A stretch of DNA of 42,235 bases from Aurantiacibacter xanthus (GTDB taxonomy: Bacteria; Pseudomonadota; Alphaproteobacteria; Sphingomonadales; Sphingomonadaceae): positions 1-42,235 of the forward strand of contig NZ_QXFM01000126.1 of assembly GCF_003584015.1 (NCBI RefSeq), read 5' to 3'. Below are positions 10,168 to 18,736 of this stretch, piece after piece. The notes below the pieces were generated by a model. That model worked only from the letters and a program-made list of their open reading frames with translations, was not told where the DNA came from and made no database searches. Each line of letters starts with the position of its first letter. Position 1 is the first letter of the stretch. Both the position numbers and the translations under genes were made by a program.

Positions 10168-11050
10168 GGCAGGCCTTTCCGGAATGCTGTTTCAAAAATG
10201 GGATGAGGAGATCGCAAAATGCATCGCGCATCTGGTGGTGGAGCAAGTGCGAGCCGCCCGGCATGATCTCCAGCCGAACGTCGCGCATCAGGCCGAGCAG
10301 GTCCGGGCCGGGGGCGGGACGCTTGGCGCTGTCGCCGTAAACGAGCAGGGTAGGGCAGGCGGTCGCCGCCAGCACATCGCGCAGGTCGTCGGCGCGCTGG
10401 TCTTCGGGCGGGCGGCCGCGCACGAGGGGATCGAACTTCCACGCATAGCCGCCATCGGGAGCCTCGCGCAGCCCGTAGATCGCAAGGCGCTTGACGGTTT
10501 CCGCATCGAGTTCCGGGTGATTGCGGGCGAGACGCTGACGGGCTTCGTCGGCATTTGCAAACCGGGTCGGCTCGGTCGCGCGCTTGTTGCGCCGCCGTTC
10601 GATCCAGTCTCGCAGCCGCAGCGGGTAGGGGCGGTGCGCGGCCATTTCGTCGCGCTGGATCGGCAGGGTTACGCACTCTATCCCCACCATTGCGGCAATG
10701 CGTTCGGGAAAGGCCGCAGCAAGCCGCAGGCCCAGAGCGCCGCCAAGCGAATGGCCCACCAGTACAACCTGTTCCAGCTCCATCGCCGCGATCACGTCGG
10801 CAAGGTCGAGGACATGGGCGCCGAGTGTATAGCCATCCGGGCTCGCCCACTGGCTGTCGCCATGGCCCCGCAAGTCGGGCGCGATGACGAAGTGGGTCTG
10901 GGCCAGCCTTGCCGCGATCCAGTCCCAGCTGCGATTGTGATCCCACAGGCCATGCACCAGAAGCACCGGCGGCGCTGCCTCGTCCCCCCAGGTGGTGACA
11001 TGCAGGCGGAGTTCGCCCGGCTGGACGAAGCGGCTTGCGGGGCGCATCAT
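10160..11050 (-). CDS. Alpha/beta hydrolase
   Basis: 296 aa. Oxyanion region HGLWDHNRSWD, nucleophile elbow GHSLGG (Ser101), acid in LLVYGDS and C-terminal His in GGSHLLHH. Family members include esterases, C-C bond hydrolases and lactonases; the operon context (acyl-CoA ligase, thiolase) suggests opening of a lactone, ester or beta-diketone intermediate (inference). The start at 11050 overlaps the ligase stop by 4 nt. A second ATG directly follows at 11047. Confidence 0.85.
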   Translation of the reverse strand: MMRPASRFVQPGELRLHVTTWGDEAAPPVLLVHGLWDHNRSWDWIAARLAQTHFVIAPDLRGHGDSQWASPDGYTLGAHVLDLADVIAAMELEQVVLVGHSLGGALGLRLAAAFPERIAAMVGIECVTLPIQRDEMAAHRPYPLRLRDWIERRRNKRATEPTRFANADEARQRLARNHPELDAETVKRLAIYGLREAPDGGYAWKFDPLVRGRPPEDQRADDLRDVLAATACPTLLVYGDSAKRPAPGPDLLGLMRDVRLEIMPGGSHLLHHQMRDAFCDLLIPFLKQHSGKACHA

Positions 11051-12558
11051 TGCAGCGCGAGCCTGTCGCGCAAGGCCCGCCGCAGGATCTTGCCCGTCGG
11101 CCCCTTGGGCAGTTCGTCGAGCAGATGGATCGCGGCGGGCTGCTTGTAGTGCGCCAGCTCCGCCTTGCAGAATTGCGTGAGTTCGCCGGTGTCGACATGC
11201 CCGCCGGTTGTGGCGGCGACAAAGGCCACCGGGACTTCGCCGAGGTCTTTGTCTTCGGCGGCGATCACCGCAACTTCCGCGACATTCCGGCAGCGGTAGA
11301 GCACTTCCTCGATCTCGACCGGGTAGATGTTCTGCCCGCCGCGAATGATGACATCCTTCTTGCGGTCGACAATGAAGGCAAAACCATCGGCATCGAGGTA
11401 GCCGATATCGCCTGTGTGCAGCCATCCGTCGCGCAAGGCGGTGGCGGTGTCGTCAGGCGCATCGTGGTAGCCCTGCATCACGTTCGGCCCCCGCACGACG
11501 ATCTCGCCCGCGACCCCGGCCGGGCAGTCCTGCCCATGGTCATCGCGGATGGCCAGATCCATCCCGTCCAGCACGCGGCCAATCGTGCGGCCGTGCCTCA
11601 GGTCTCCGTCTGGTCCGAGTTCGACCCTGGTCAGAGTCACCAGCGCTGTCGCTTCGGTCAGGCCGTAGCCGGTCAGGACTTCGACGTTCGGCGCCTTGTC
11701 GAGGATGCGCGCGAGCAGCGGTCCGGGCACTGGTGCGCCGCCGGTCATGATGCGGCGCAGCGAGCGCAGCGCGCCGCCCGCAGCATCGGGATGGTCGAAG
11801 ATCCGTTGCAGCATCGTGGGGACGGCGGGTACGAAGGTGCAGGAATGGCGCGCAATCGCGGCGATGACCTGTTCCACCTTGAAGCGCGGCAAAAGGATCA
11901 TCGTCGCCCCCGTGGCCAGCATGGCGTTGATGCCCTGATTGAGGCCGAAGGTGTTGTAGAGCGGCAGCGCGCACAGGACCGTGTCCTCGCGCGTCAGGCC
12001 GAGCCAGCCGGGCGTGGCATCGTAATTCGCTGCGAGGTTCGCCGCAGTGAGCATCACGCCCTTCGCCTTGCCGGTGGTCGCGCTGGTGAGCAGGAGCATG
12101 GCCGGGTCGCTCGGCAGGACTTCGGCCGGTTGCGCCGGGGCATGCAGTTTGCTCAGCGCCTGGATGACCTCGTCGTCAATCGAGAACAGGCGGCAGTCGA
12201 GCTGATCGACTGCCGGCGCAATCGGTGTGCCCAGCACATCGTCGGTGACAAGGAACTGCAGATCGCAGCAGCCGATTGCGTGGACGATCTCGCCGGTACG
12301 GTACATCACGTTCAACGGGGTGACGACCGCTCCCAGAGCGAACAGGGCCTGCTGAACCACGACGAAGTCGGGCGACGAATCGAGGTAGACGCCGACCCTT
12401 GACCGCTTGCCGATGCCAAGGTTGGCGAGGGCCGCCGCCATCGACGTGACGCGCGCGGCAAGATCGCCGAACGTCAGGCTTTCCCCCTCGAAGACAATCG
12501 CTGTCTTGTCGGGCATTTCCTCAGCCCGACGGAACAGGTGGGCCGCGCGATTAGGCAT
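11047..12558 (-). CDS. Acyl-CoA synthetase / AMP-dependent ligase
   Basis: 503 aa, class I adenylate-forming enzyme. AMP-binding P-loop LLLTSATTGKAKGVMLT, A5 motif GYGLTEAT, A7/A8 region GWLHTGDIGYLDADGF and DRKKDVIIRGGQNIYP, and C-terminal catalytic Lys in PTGKILRR. It would activate a carboxylic acid intermediate to its CoA thioester, the entry step for the beta-oxidation genes around it. Acid specificity cannot be read. It overlaps the amidohydrolase by 8 nt upstream and the hydrolase by 4 nt downstream, so the whole operon is translationally coupled. Confidence 0.92.
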   Translation of the reverse strand: MPNRAAHLFRRAEEMPDKTAIVFEGESLTFGDLAARVTSMAAALANLGIGKRSRVGVYLDSSPDFVVVQQALFALGAVVTPLNVMYRTGEIVHAIGCCDLQFLVTDDVLGTPIAPAVDQLDCRLFSIDDEVIQALSKLHAPAQPAEVLPSDPAMLLLTSATTGKAKGVMLTAANLAANYDATPGWLGLTREDTVLCALPLYNTFGLNQGINAMLATGATMILLPRFKVEQVIAAIARHSCTFVPAVPTMLQRIFDHPDAAGGALRSLRRIMTGGAPVPGPLLARILDKAPNVEVLTGYGLTEATALVTLTRVELGPDGDLRHGRTIGRVLDGMDLAIRDDHGQDCPAGVAGEIVVRGPNVMQGYHDAPDDTATALRDGWLHTGDIGYLDADGFAFIVDRKKDVIIRGGQNIYPVEIEEVLYRCRNVAEVAVIAAEDKDLGEVPVAFVAATTGGHVDTGELTQFCKAELAHYKQPAAIHLLDELPKGPTGKILRRALRDRLALQ

Positions 12559-13621
12559 TGGCGCAAACCGGTGTGGTCACGTCGCCGAGGCCGTATATTC
12601 GCCGCGCCGAACCGAGGAACAGGTCCGCTTTCTCCGCCGGGCTGTATTGCTGCGCGAGGCGCTTGAAGGCGTTCCAGAGCGTGCGATAGGAATACATCGC
12701 CTTGTCGACCGGGAAGTTGCTCTCGAACATACAACGGTGCGACCCGAAGAGCTCGATGCAGGTTTCGACATAGGGCCGCCATGCCGCGGCGAGTGTTTCC
12801 GAACCGGGCGGGGCCGGATCGAGGTGCCATTGCGCGCCGCCGATGATCATGCCGAAGCCGCCGATTTTCACGGAGACGTTCGGGCACTGCGCCAGCTCGT
12901 GCATGTCCTTTGCCCAGGCCTTGCGCACCTCCTCCTCACGCCCACGGTAAGGGCCGACACCGATGATCGCGCCGACGTGATCGAGCACGATCTGCAAGTC
13001 GGGCAGGGCACGGGCCATGGCCGCAAGCTCGGGCAATTGTTGGTGATAGAGCATCGCATCGTAGACAAGTCCGCGCTGCGCCAACCGGGCAAGGCCCTTG
13101 CGATAGGCGGCGTCGCCCAGCAGTCCGGCCGGGCCGGGGCGCAAGACGATGCCCTCGGGAAAGTTCTCGTCGCGCGACACGCTGTGGCGGATGCCGACCA
13201 GCGCCGCGCCCGCCACGGCCCGCTGCGCGTCCAGAACCTCGTCGACCGCTTCGCCCAGGCACAGGTCGGCCTTGGCCACGATGCCTTCGGCTACAAGCGA
13301 AGCGTGCCTGTCTTGTCTGGCCCTGCCGCGCATGGCCATGACCTTCTCGGTTTCACCGACCGGTGCGAGGCGTGCCGGGCCGTCCTTGCGATAACCGTAG
13401 TGGGCCTCGACGCAGACGGTGGCGACGATCTTGTGCCCGTCGTCGAGGTCTTCGCCGAAGGCATCGAGCAGGTAGGGCTCCTCGTGCTGCTCCCAGAGGT
13501 GATGATGGGCATCGATGATGGGAAGGTCGGGCTCGATCACGCCCTCGCGCACGCGCCGCAACCACGCCGGATCGGGCGGCGGATAACGGTATTGGCCGGT
13601 CACATCGAGGCCCAAGGTCAC
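12551..13621 (-). CDS. Amidohydrolase-2 family metal-dependent hydrolase
   Basis: 356 aa TIM-barrel. Metal-binding HxH in IIDAHHHLW (His39, His41), LDHVG, and ESNFPVDK near the C-terminus are typical of the amidohydrolase-2 group, which includes lactone hydrolases, decarboxylases and hydratases of aromatic and terpenoid breakdown. Lactonase activity after a Baeyer-Villiger step is a plausible inference. The start is a GTG at 13621 with GGAGAGG just upstream. It is the first gene of the minus-strand operon to 8.0 kb, with an operator-like dyad 10 bp upstream. Confidence 0.85.
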   Translation of the reverse strand: MTLGLDVTGQYRYPPPDPAWLRRVREGVIEPDLPIIDAHHHLWEQHEEPYLLDAFGEDLDDGHKIVATVCVEAHYGYRKDGPARLAPVGETEKVMAMRGRARQDRHASLVAEGIVAKADLCLGEAVDEVLDAQRAVAGAALVGIRHSVSRDENFPEGIVLRPGPAGLLGDAAYRKGLARLAQRGLVYDAMLYHQQLPELAAMARALPDLQIVLDHVGAIIGVGPYRGREEEVRKAWAKDMHELAQCPNVSVKIGGFGMIIGGAQWHLDPAPPGSETLAAAWRPYVETCIELFGSHRCMFESNFPVDKAMYSYRTLWNAFKRLAQQYSPAEKADLFLGSARRIYGLGDVTTPVCANA

Positions 13622-13631
13622 AAATCCCTCT

Positions 13632-13648
13632 CCCGATATTCATTCGGG
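13632..13648. promoter_or_regulatory. Operator-like dyad CCCGA-N7-TCGGG
   Basis: Perfect inverted repeat of 5-bp arms with a 7-nt spacer, between the amidohydrolase start and its predicted -10 box. It shares CCGA-N7-TCGG with sites at 25050, 38736 and 39349. Confidence 0.6.
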
Positions 13649-13651
13649 TTT

Positions 13652-13679
13652 TTCTAAGCTAAATCTGCCCGCACAGCAA
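13652..13679 (-). promoter_or_regulatory. Predicted promoter of the amidohydrolase operon
   Basis: -35 TTGCTG (13674-13679), 16-bp spacer, -10 TTAGAA (13652-13657). The operator-like dyad begins 3 bp after the -10. The same layout (TTGCNN-N16, then dyad) is seen before the CoA-transferase and flavin reductase genes. Confidence 0.45.
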
Positions 13680-13745
13680 TCGTGAGCAGCCGCTATCTCG
13701 GTTATATGGCGGTGTTATACAGCAAAATTCGGCCAATCAACAAAA

Positions 13746-13797
13746 ACCGAAAAAACGTCGAAAAAAACTTGACCGGGCAATCGGGCGCCCATAACAA
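13746..13797 (+). promoter_or_regulatory. Predicted promoter of the thiolase-like operon with upstream dyad
   Basis: -35 TTGACC (13769-13774), 17-bp spacer, -10 TAACAA (13792-13797). A dyad ACCGA-AAAAACG-TCGAA (13746-13762) ends 6 bp before the -35 and resembles the perfect site at 39349-39365. A similar arrangement is seen before the NTF2/LLM operon. Confidence 0.45.
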
Positions 13798-13876
13798 GCT
13801 GAACGAGCCGGCAGCGGTGCTGGAGGGCTTGCCCGCCAACCCGATTGCCGAGGCCGATATATGAGAGGAGTGCTCG

Positions 13877-14965
13877 ATGGCGCTTGGGAAGGTGGCAGTC
13901 GTCGCGACTGCGCAAACCGAGCTGCGGCCCTTATGGGGTGAGGCGCAGCATATAGATCTGATTTCCGCAGTGGTGACCTCGGTCTTCAAGGGGTCCGGTT
14001 TCTCGATCGACGATGTCGATTTCGTGATCGACTCCGGCAGCGATGTCCTCGATGGCCGGTCGATCTCGAACTGCGGTTTCCTTGGTGCGCTTGGCGCGCA
14101 TCGCAAGGAAGAGGCGCGGGTCGAGGCGGACGGGATCTGGGCGCTGCAATATGGCGTGAACAAGATCCGCTCCGGTGCCTCGTCGGTCGGGCTGATCGTG
14201 GCCTATTCGAAGCCTTCGGAGTCGCTGGTGGAGAACTACTGGGCCTCGCAGGTCGAGCCGTTCTATCAGCGCCCGGTCGGTTTCTCGCAGCGTGCGGCGG
14301 CGGGCATTCAGGCTCAGCGCTATCTTGCCGATCGGGGCTGTTCGGAGCGTGATCTTGCCGAACTGGCAGCGCGCCGGTGGGCCGATGCGAAGGCGCATGC
14401 CAATGTGCAGATTGGCGATGTGCCCGACGCCGAGGCCATTCTCGCTTCCGGTGAAAGCGCCTTGCCGCTGACCGAACTGATGATGGCGCGCCCGGTCGAT
14501 GGGGCGGTCGCCATGCTGATCGTCGATGAGTCCTCCGCCCGGCGCGCGGGCAACAACCCGGTCTTCATCACCGGCATGGGCAGCGGCACCGATTGTCACG
14601 CCTATGCCGATCGCGATCCGCTCAAGCTGGCCTCGCTCGAAGGCGCCGCCGCCATGGCGGCAAGGGCTGCCGGATGGTCTGCGCAGCAGGCCGATGTGGT
14701 CGAGTTGTCGGCGCATTCCGTCGTGGGCGAGATGCTGGCGATGGATGTGCTGGGCCTCGATGAAGGCAAGACGGCGATCAATCGTTCGGGCGGGGCGTTG
14801 CCTGCCGACCCGATCATGGCGACCGGCCTGTGCCGGGCGGCAGAAGCGGTTCGGCAGTTACGCGAACCGCAGCTCTACGGTGGCGGCGCTCCGTCGCGTG
14901 CCGTGGTGCATGGCGCGCAGGGCGTGGGCATGCAGAACAATTGTGTCATGACGCTCGAGGTGTAA
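13877..14965 (+). CDS. Thiolase-like protein A lacking the catalytic Cys (candidate aldolase subunit)
   Basis: 362 aa of the SCP-x/lipid-transfer-protein thiolase group. The helix that normally carries the nucleophilic Cys reads VEADGIWALQYG (about 82-93) with Ala/Asp in its place, and the GHPxG histidine motif is replaced by GGALPADPIMATG. It is therefore unlikely to be a true thiolase. Related Cys-less proteins (Ltp2 of steroid degradation) work with a DUF35 partner as retro-aldolases; thiolase-like B and a DUF35 protein follow directly. First gene of the 13.9-23.0 kb plus-strand operon, with AGGAG 9 nt before the ATG. Alternative role: non-catalytic partner of protein B. Confidence 0.8.
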   Translation: MALGKVAVVATAQTELRPLWGEAQHIDLISAVVTSVFKGSGFSIDDVDFVIDSGSDVLDGRSISNCGFLGALGAHRKEEARVEADGIWALQYGVNKIRSGASSVGLIVAYSKPSESLVENYWASQVEPFYQRPVGFSQRAAAGIQAQRYLADRGCSERDLAELAARRWADAKAHANVQIGDVPDAEAILASGESALPLTELMMARPVDGAVAMLIVDESSARRAGNNPVFITGMGSGTDCHAYADRDPLKLASLEGAAAMAARAAGWSAQQADVVELSAHSVVGEMLAMDVLGLDEGKTAINRSGGALPADPIMATGLCRAAEAVRQLREPQLYGGGAPSRAVVHGAQGVGMQNNCVMTLEV

Positions 14966-14969
14966 GGAC

Positions 14970-16121
14970 ATGGGTCATCACGTAGCAATCGTAGGGGTCG
15001 GCCAGACGCATCATGCGCGCCGCCGTACTGACGTCAGCCAGGCAGGTCTTGTGCGCGAGGCCGTTGACCGGGCGCTGGCCGATGCCAATCTCGAAATGGG
15101 CGACATCGACACGGTCGTGGTCGCATCGGGTCCGGTCCTGTTCGGGGCGGTCAATCATCCCGAACTGTGGGTGGCGAACGCCATCGGCGCCAAGGGCAAA
15201 CCGATCTTCCGCGTAACCAGCGGCGGGGGCGCGGGCTTCGCGGGCGCTCTGGCCGGCTATTACCAGGTGGCGGGCGGCTATGCCGGTCGCACGCTGGTGG
15301 TCGCTTATGACAAGCTGTCGGAGGGGCCGCTCCAGTATTCGATCTCGACGCTTTATGATCCCTTCTGGGGCCGTGAGTTCGCCGTCGGCATCATGGGCTT
15401 TTCTGCCGCTTATTGGCGCGCCCGGATGGACGCGCTGGGCCACACCGAAGAGGCGGCGGCCATGGTCTCGGTCAAGAACCGTCGCAATGCGATCGCCAAT
15501 CCCTATGCGCACATGAAGAAGGAAGTGACCGTCGACGACGTGCTCAATTCCAAACCGCTGTGCTGGCCGATCAAGCTGCTCGACGTGCCGCCGATTTCCG
15601 ATGGCGCCGCGGCTATCGTGCTCTCGAACGAGAAGCTTGCCGCAAAGTCCACGCAGAAGCCTGCCTTCATCAATGGCATTGCCTATTGCTGCGAGGCCGA
15701 CAACGCGGCCGAGCGTTCGCTGATGCTGTCCGAGCCGCTCGCGCTGGCGGCCAAGAAGGTCTATCGCGCTGCTGGCATCACCAACCCGCGCCGCCAGTTC
15801 GACGTGGTCGAGGTGCAGGAGCCCTATTCCTGCTTCGAGCTCAACTACTACGAGAGCCTCGGCCTGTGCCCTCCGGGTGAAGCCGCACAGCTCGTGGCCT
15901 CGGGCGCGACCGATCTCGATGGCGATATTCCGGTCAATCCTTCGGGTGGCTGCATGGGAGCCAATCCCATCGGCGCGGTCGGCGTGGTGCGCCTGATCGA
16001 AGGCGCGACACAGGTCATGGGCCGCAACGAAAGCAACCAGATCAAGGATGCCAAGCTGGCGCTGGTGCAATCGGGTGGCGGCTGGGCCAACCTGCGCGGC
16101 TGCGCCGTGCTCAGCGCATAA
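14970..16121 (+). CDS. Thiolase-like protein B lacking the catalytic Cys
   Basis: 383 aa, same group as protein A, whose stop codon lies 4 bp upstream. The nucleophile helix reads FRVTSGGGAGF (about 80-90) with Thr/Ser in place of Cys. The GHP-type motif is GGCMGANPIGAVG (326-338), with Asn for His. The region VVEVQEPYSCFELNYYESLG has several Tyr that could act in acid-base catalysis as in Ltp2-type aldolases (inference). Likely forms a hetero-complex with protein A and the tandem DUF35 protein. Confidence 0.82.
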   Translation: MGHHVAIVGVGQTHHARRRTDVSQAGLVREAVDRALADANLEMGDIDTVVVASGPVLFGAVNHPELWVANAIGAKGKPIFRVTSGGGAGFAGALAGYYQVAGGYAGRTLVVAYDKLSEGPLQYSISTLYDPFWGREFAVGIMGFSAAYWRARMDALGHTEEAAAMVSVKNRRNAIANPYAHMKKEVTVDDVLNSKPLCWPIKLLDVPPISDGAAAIVLSNEKLAAKSTQKPAFINGIAYCCEADNAAERSLMLSEPLALAAKKVYRAAGITNPRRQFDVVEVQEPYSCFELNYYESLGLCPPGEAAQLVASGATDLDGDIPVNPSGGCMGANPIGAVGVVRLIEGATQVMGRNESNQIKDAKLALVQSGGGWANLRGCAVLSA

Positions 16122-16133
16122 GGGAGAGCGACA

Positions 16134-17060
16134 ATGTATTCAGCACCTGAATCCATGCCTTTGGACATGCCGACGTTCCACGCGGAAATCAGCCTGCCCT
16201 ACACGCTCACTCCGGGCGGCGCAGCGGGGACTTTCCTCGCCGAAATGAAGAACCGGCGGATCGTCGGCTCGCGCTTTGCCAATGGCGAAGTGGTGGCGCC
16301 GGCGCAGGATTTCTCCGCCAGCGATGGCGAACCGATGGCGAGCTTCGTCGAGGTTCCCCAGACCGGCGAGATTACCGCCTTCACCCGCGTCGATGGCACT
16401 ATCATCGCCTTCATCAAGCTGGATGGCTGCGCCAACGAATTCCCGCACCGGGTGCTTGGCGATCTCGATGCGGTCAGGATCGGTCAGCGCGTGAAGGCCG
16501 AGTGGGACGATGGCGTCGAGAACTCGATCCTGGCGATCAAGGGCTTCGTGATTGCCGAGGATGCAGCGGTCGGCACAGTTTCGGATCTGCCCGAGCCGGA
16601 GGAGGCCATCGGCTCGCTCGACTACGCGCTGGCGCTGCCATACGAGCACGCCTACGGCCCCTACTACGGACGCATGTTCGACGAGATCAAGGGCTTCGGC
16701 CGGGTCATGGGGGTGCGCACGGCGGATGGCGACGATGCCCTGCTGCCCCCGCGCGAGATCGACGACATCTCGCACACGCCGACCGGCACCTGGAAAACCT
16801 GCGCCGATACCGGCACGATCCGCGGCTGCTCGATCATCAACATGGAATTCATCGGGCAGACCAAGAAGCCGCCCTATGTCTATGCCGAGATCGTGCTCGA
16901 CGGTGCCTCCACGCGCCTGATCCACCTGATCGAGATCGACGATGTCGAGTTCGCCAAGAAGAACATCGGCCCCGGCACGCGGGTGCGCGCCATCTGGACC
17001 GATGGCGAGCGCAAGGGCTCCATGGCCGATATCGAACGCTTCGAGGTTATCGAAGAGTGA
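16134..17060 (+). CDS. Tandem DUF35 (OB-fold) protein without zinc cysteines
   Basis: 308 aa made of two DUF35-like halves, about residues 20-150 and 165-308. Each has an N-terminal helix (GGAAGTFLAEMKNRRIVGSR; YGPYYGRMFDEIKGFGRVMG), a linker, and an OB-fold strand set (TGEITAFTRVDGTIIAFIK; IRGCSIINMEFIGQTKKPP). Single-domain relatives are about 130-150 aa and usually carry a four-Cys zinc ribbon; here none is in the first half and at most one Cys in the equivalent stretch of the second. DUF35 proteins channel acyl-CoA to thiolase-superfamily partners, and two thiolase-like subunits precede it. A fused pair matching two different partners is the simplest reading. Overlaps the next gene by 4 nt. 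Confidence 0.75.
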   Translation: MYSAPESMPLDMPTFHAEISLPYTLTPGGAAGTFLAEMKNRRIVGSRFANGEVVAPAQDFSASDGEPMASFVEVPQTGEITAFTRVDGTIIAFIKLDGCANEFPHRVLGDLDAVRIGQRVKAEWDDGVENSILAIKGFVIAEDAAVGTVSDLPEPEEAIGSLDYALALPYEHAYGPYYGRMFDEIKGFGRVMGVRTADGDDALLPPREIDDISHTPTGTWKTCADTGTIRGCSIINMEFIGQTKKPPYVYAEIVLDGASTRLIHLIEIDDVEFAKKNIGPGTRVRAIWTDGERKGSMADIERFEVIEE

Positions 17061-17908
17061 GCAACTGGACAGTCACGTCTCTCCGCATCGGCGAGATCTA
17101 CATTCCGCACGACGGGGCGATCCAGCGTGACCCCATCCATTGCTGGCTGGCCCGTAATGGCGAGCACAATGTGCTGGTCGACACGGGGATGACCGATATC
17201 GCGATGGTCACCAGGCGGCTCAAGGTGGAAGGCTGGGGCGGCGGTCACGAATATATGACCAAGGCCCTTGCGGCTGAGGGGCTGGAGCCGTCGGATATCG
17301 ATCACATCGTCCTGACCCATGGGCATTTCGACCATGCGGACAATCTCGATCTGTTCCCCGACGCCTGCGTGGTGATCCAGCGTGACGAGCTGGCCCATGC
17401 CGCCGATCCGGTGCCCTCGCAGCGGATCTTCTACTGGAATACGACGGTCGAGAATCTGGTTGCGCGGCGGCGGCCGAAGCAGATCCGCACGCTCGACGGG
17501 GATGTTGTGCTGTTTCCCGGTTTCCGCATCCTCAAGGTGCCAAGCCACACGCCGGGGATGCAGGTGCCGATCCTGACGACGGCCAAAGGCGATGTCGCCA
17601 TCGCATCGGATCTGGGCGATCACTATCGCTACTGGTTCCCGGCCGATCCGCGCGCGACCACGCGGCCGCAGCGCTCGCTTGCGGATGCTTACCTCACCGG
17701 CAACATCCGCAGCGAAAGCGAGCGCGACTGGCAGGCAGCCATGCGCCGGGTGCAGGCTGAATCCGATATCGTCATTCCCGCCCATGACTTCCGCATTCCC
17801 GTGCGTGTGCCCGAAGACTGGTGGGACATTCCCGAAAGCAATGAGGGCGATCTGGCCAGCGTTCCGCCCGATCGCGAAACTGACAATCTGGCCAAAGGAC
17901 GCGGATGA
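17057..17908 (+). CDS. MBL-fold metallo-hydrolase
   Basis: 283 aa. Complete dinuclear metal site: THGHFDHAD (His88, His90, Asp92, His93), His in VPSHTPG, Asp in IASDLGD and His in IPAHDF. The pattern is like N-acyl-homoserine lactonases and other lactone or thioester hydrolases. In this operon, lactone or CoA-ester hydrolysis during ring opening is likely (inference). The GTG start at 17057 overlaps the DUF35 stop (GTGA). The frame is open upstream but there it is a shadow of the DUF35 gene. Confidence 0.85.
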   Translation: MSNWTVTSLRIGEIYIPHDGAIQRDPIHCWLARNGEHNVLVDTGMTDIAMVTRRLKVEGWGGGHEYMTKALAAEGLEPSDIDHIVLTHGHFDHADNLDLFPDACVVIQRDELAHAADPVPSQRIFYWNTTVENLVARRRPKQIRTLDGDVVLFPGFRILKVPSHTPGMQVPILTTAKGDVAIASDLGDHYRYWFPADPRATTRPQRSLADAYLTGNIRSESERDWQAAMRRVQAESDIVIPAHDFRIPVRVPEDWWDIPESNEGDLASVPPDRETDNLAKGRG

Positions 17909-18720
17909 CCATGGAAAACGTTTTGCTCGAAATCGAGGACCGCATCGCAACGGTCACGCTCAACCGTCCCGACGCGCTCAACGCGACGACCGATGGGCTC
18001 TATGGCGAACTGGCCGCCTTGTGGCCGAAGCTGCGCACCGATCCTGACGTAGCCTGCGTGATCCTGACGGGGGCGGGGCGCGGGTTTTGCGCCGGTGCCG
18101 ATCTCAAGAACCGCCGGACCGACCTCACGCCGCTGCAACTGAGCGCGCGCCATCGCTGGATTCTCACGAATGTGCTGCGTCCGCTTTACGAGATGGAAAA
18201 GCCGGTCATCGCCGCCGTCAACGGGCCGGCGGCTGGTGCCGGAGCGAACATCGCGCTTGCCTGCGACTTTGCCTATGCCAGCGAGAAAGCCAGCTTCACC
18301 CAGGCCTTTGCGCGTGTCGGCCTGATCCCCGACCTTGGCGGGCTGTTCTTCCTCCAGCGCGCGGTTGGCCGCGCAAGGGCGAAGGAACTGGCCTTTACCG
18401 CGCGCAAGGTGGAGGCGGCCGAAGCGCTCAAACTGGGGCTGGTGCAAAAGGTCGTCCCGCATGACGAACTGCTCGCCGCCGCGCGCGAGACCGCGCTCGC
18501 CATTGCGCAGAATGCGCCGACCTCGATCGGGATGATGAAGACCCTGATCGACAAGTCCGAATATTCGACCTTCGACCAGATGATCGAGTTCGAGGCCTAT
18601 GCGCAGACGGCGGCCTTTGTCTCTCCGGACTATCTGGAAGGCGTCAATGCCTTCCGCGAGAAGCGCAAGCCCGTGTTCAAGGGCGGTCCGGCGCAGACCG
18701 ATAACGAGACATGGCGCTAG
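17905..18720 (+). CDS. PaaG-like enoyl-CoA hydratase/isomerase
   Basis: 271 aa crotonase fold. Oxyanion motif GFCAGADL is intact. The two Glu of true hydratases are absent: GAGANIALACD replaces the GGGCELA motif, and the QAFARVG stretch lacks the second Glu. Instead LIPDLGG carries an Asp as in PaaG-type isomerases. So double-bond or ring isomerisation of a CoA ester is more likely than hydration. ATGA overlap with the MBL gene. Confidence 0.85.
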   Translation: MTMENVLLEIEDRIATVTLNRPDALNATTDGLYGELAALWPKLRTDPDVACVILTGAGRGFCAGADLKNRRTDLTPLQLSARHRWILTNVLRPLYEMEKPVIAAVNGPAAGAGANIALACDFAYASEKASFTQAFARVGLIPDLGGLFFLQRAVGRARAKELAFTARKVEAAEALKLGLVQKVVPHDELLAAARETALAIAQNAPTSIGMMKTLIDKSEYSTFDQMIEFEAYAQTAAFVSPDYLEGVNAFREKRKPVFKGGPAQTDNETWR

Positions 18721-18736
18721 GCGCAGGGGGGCAATC

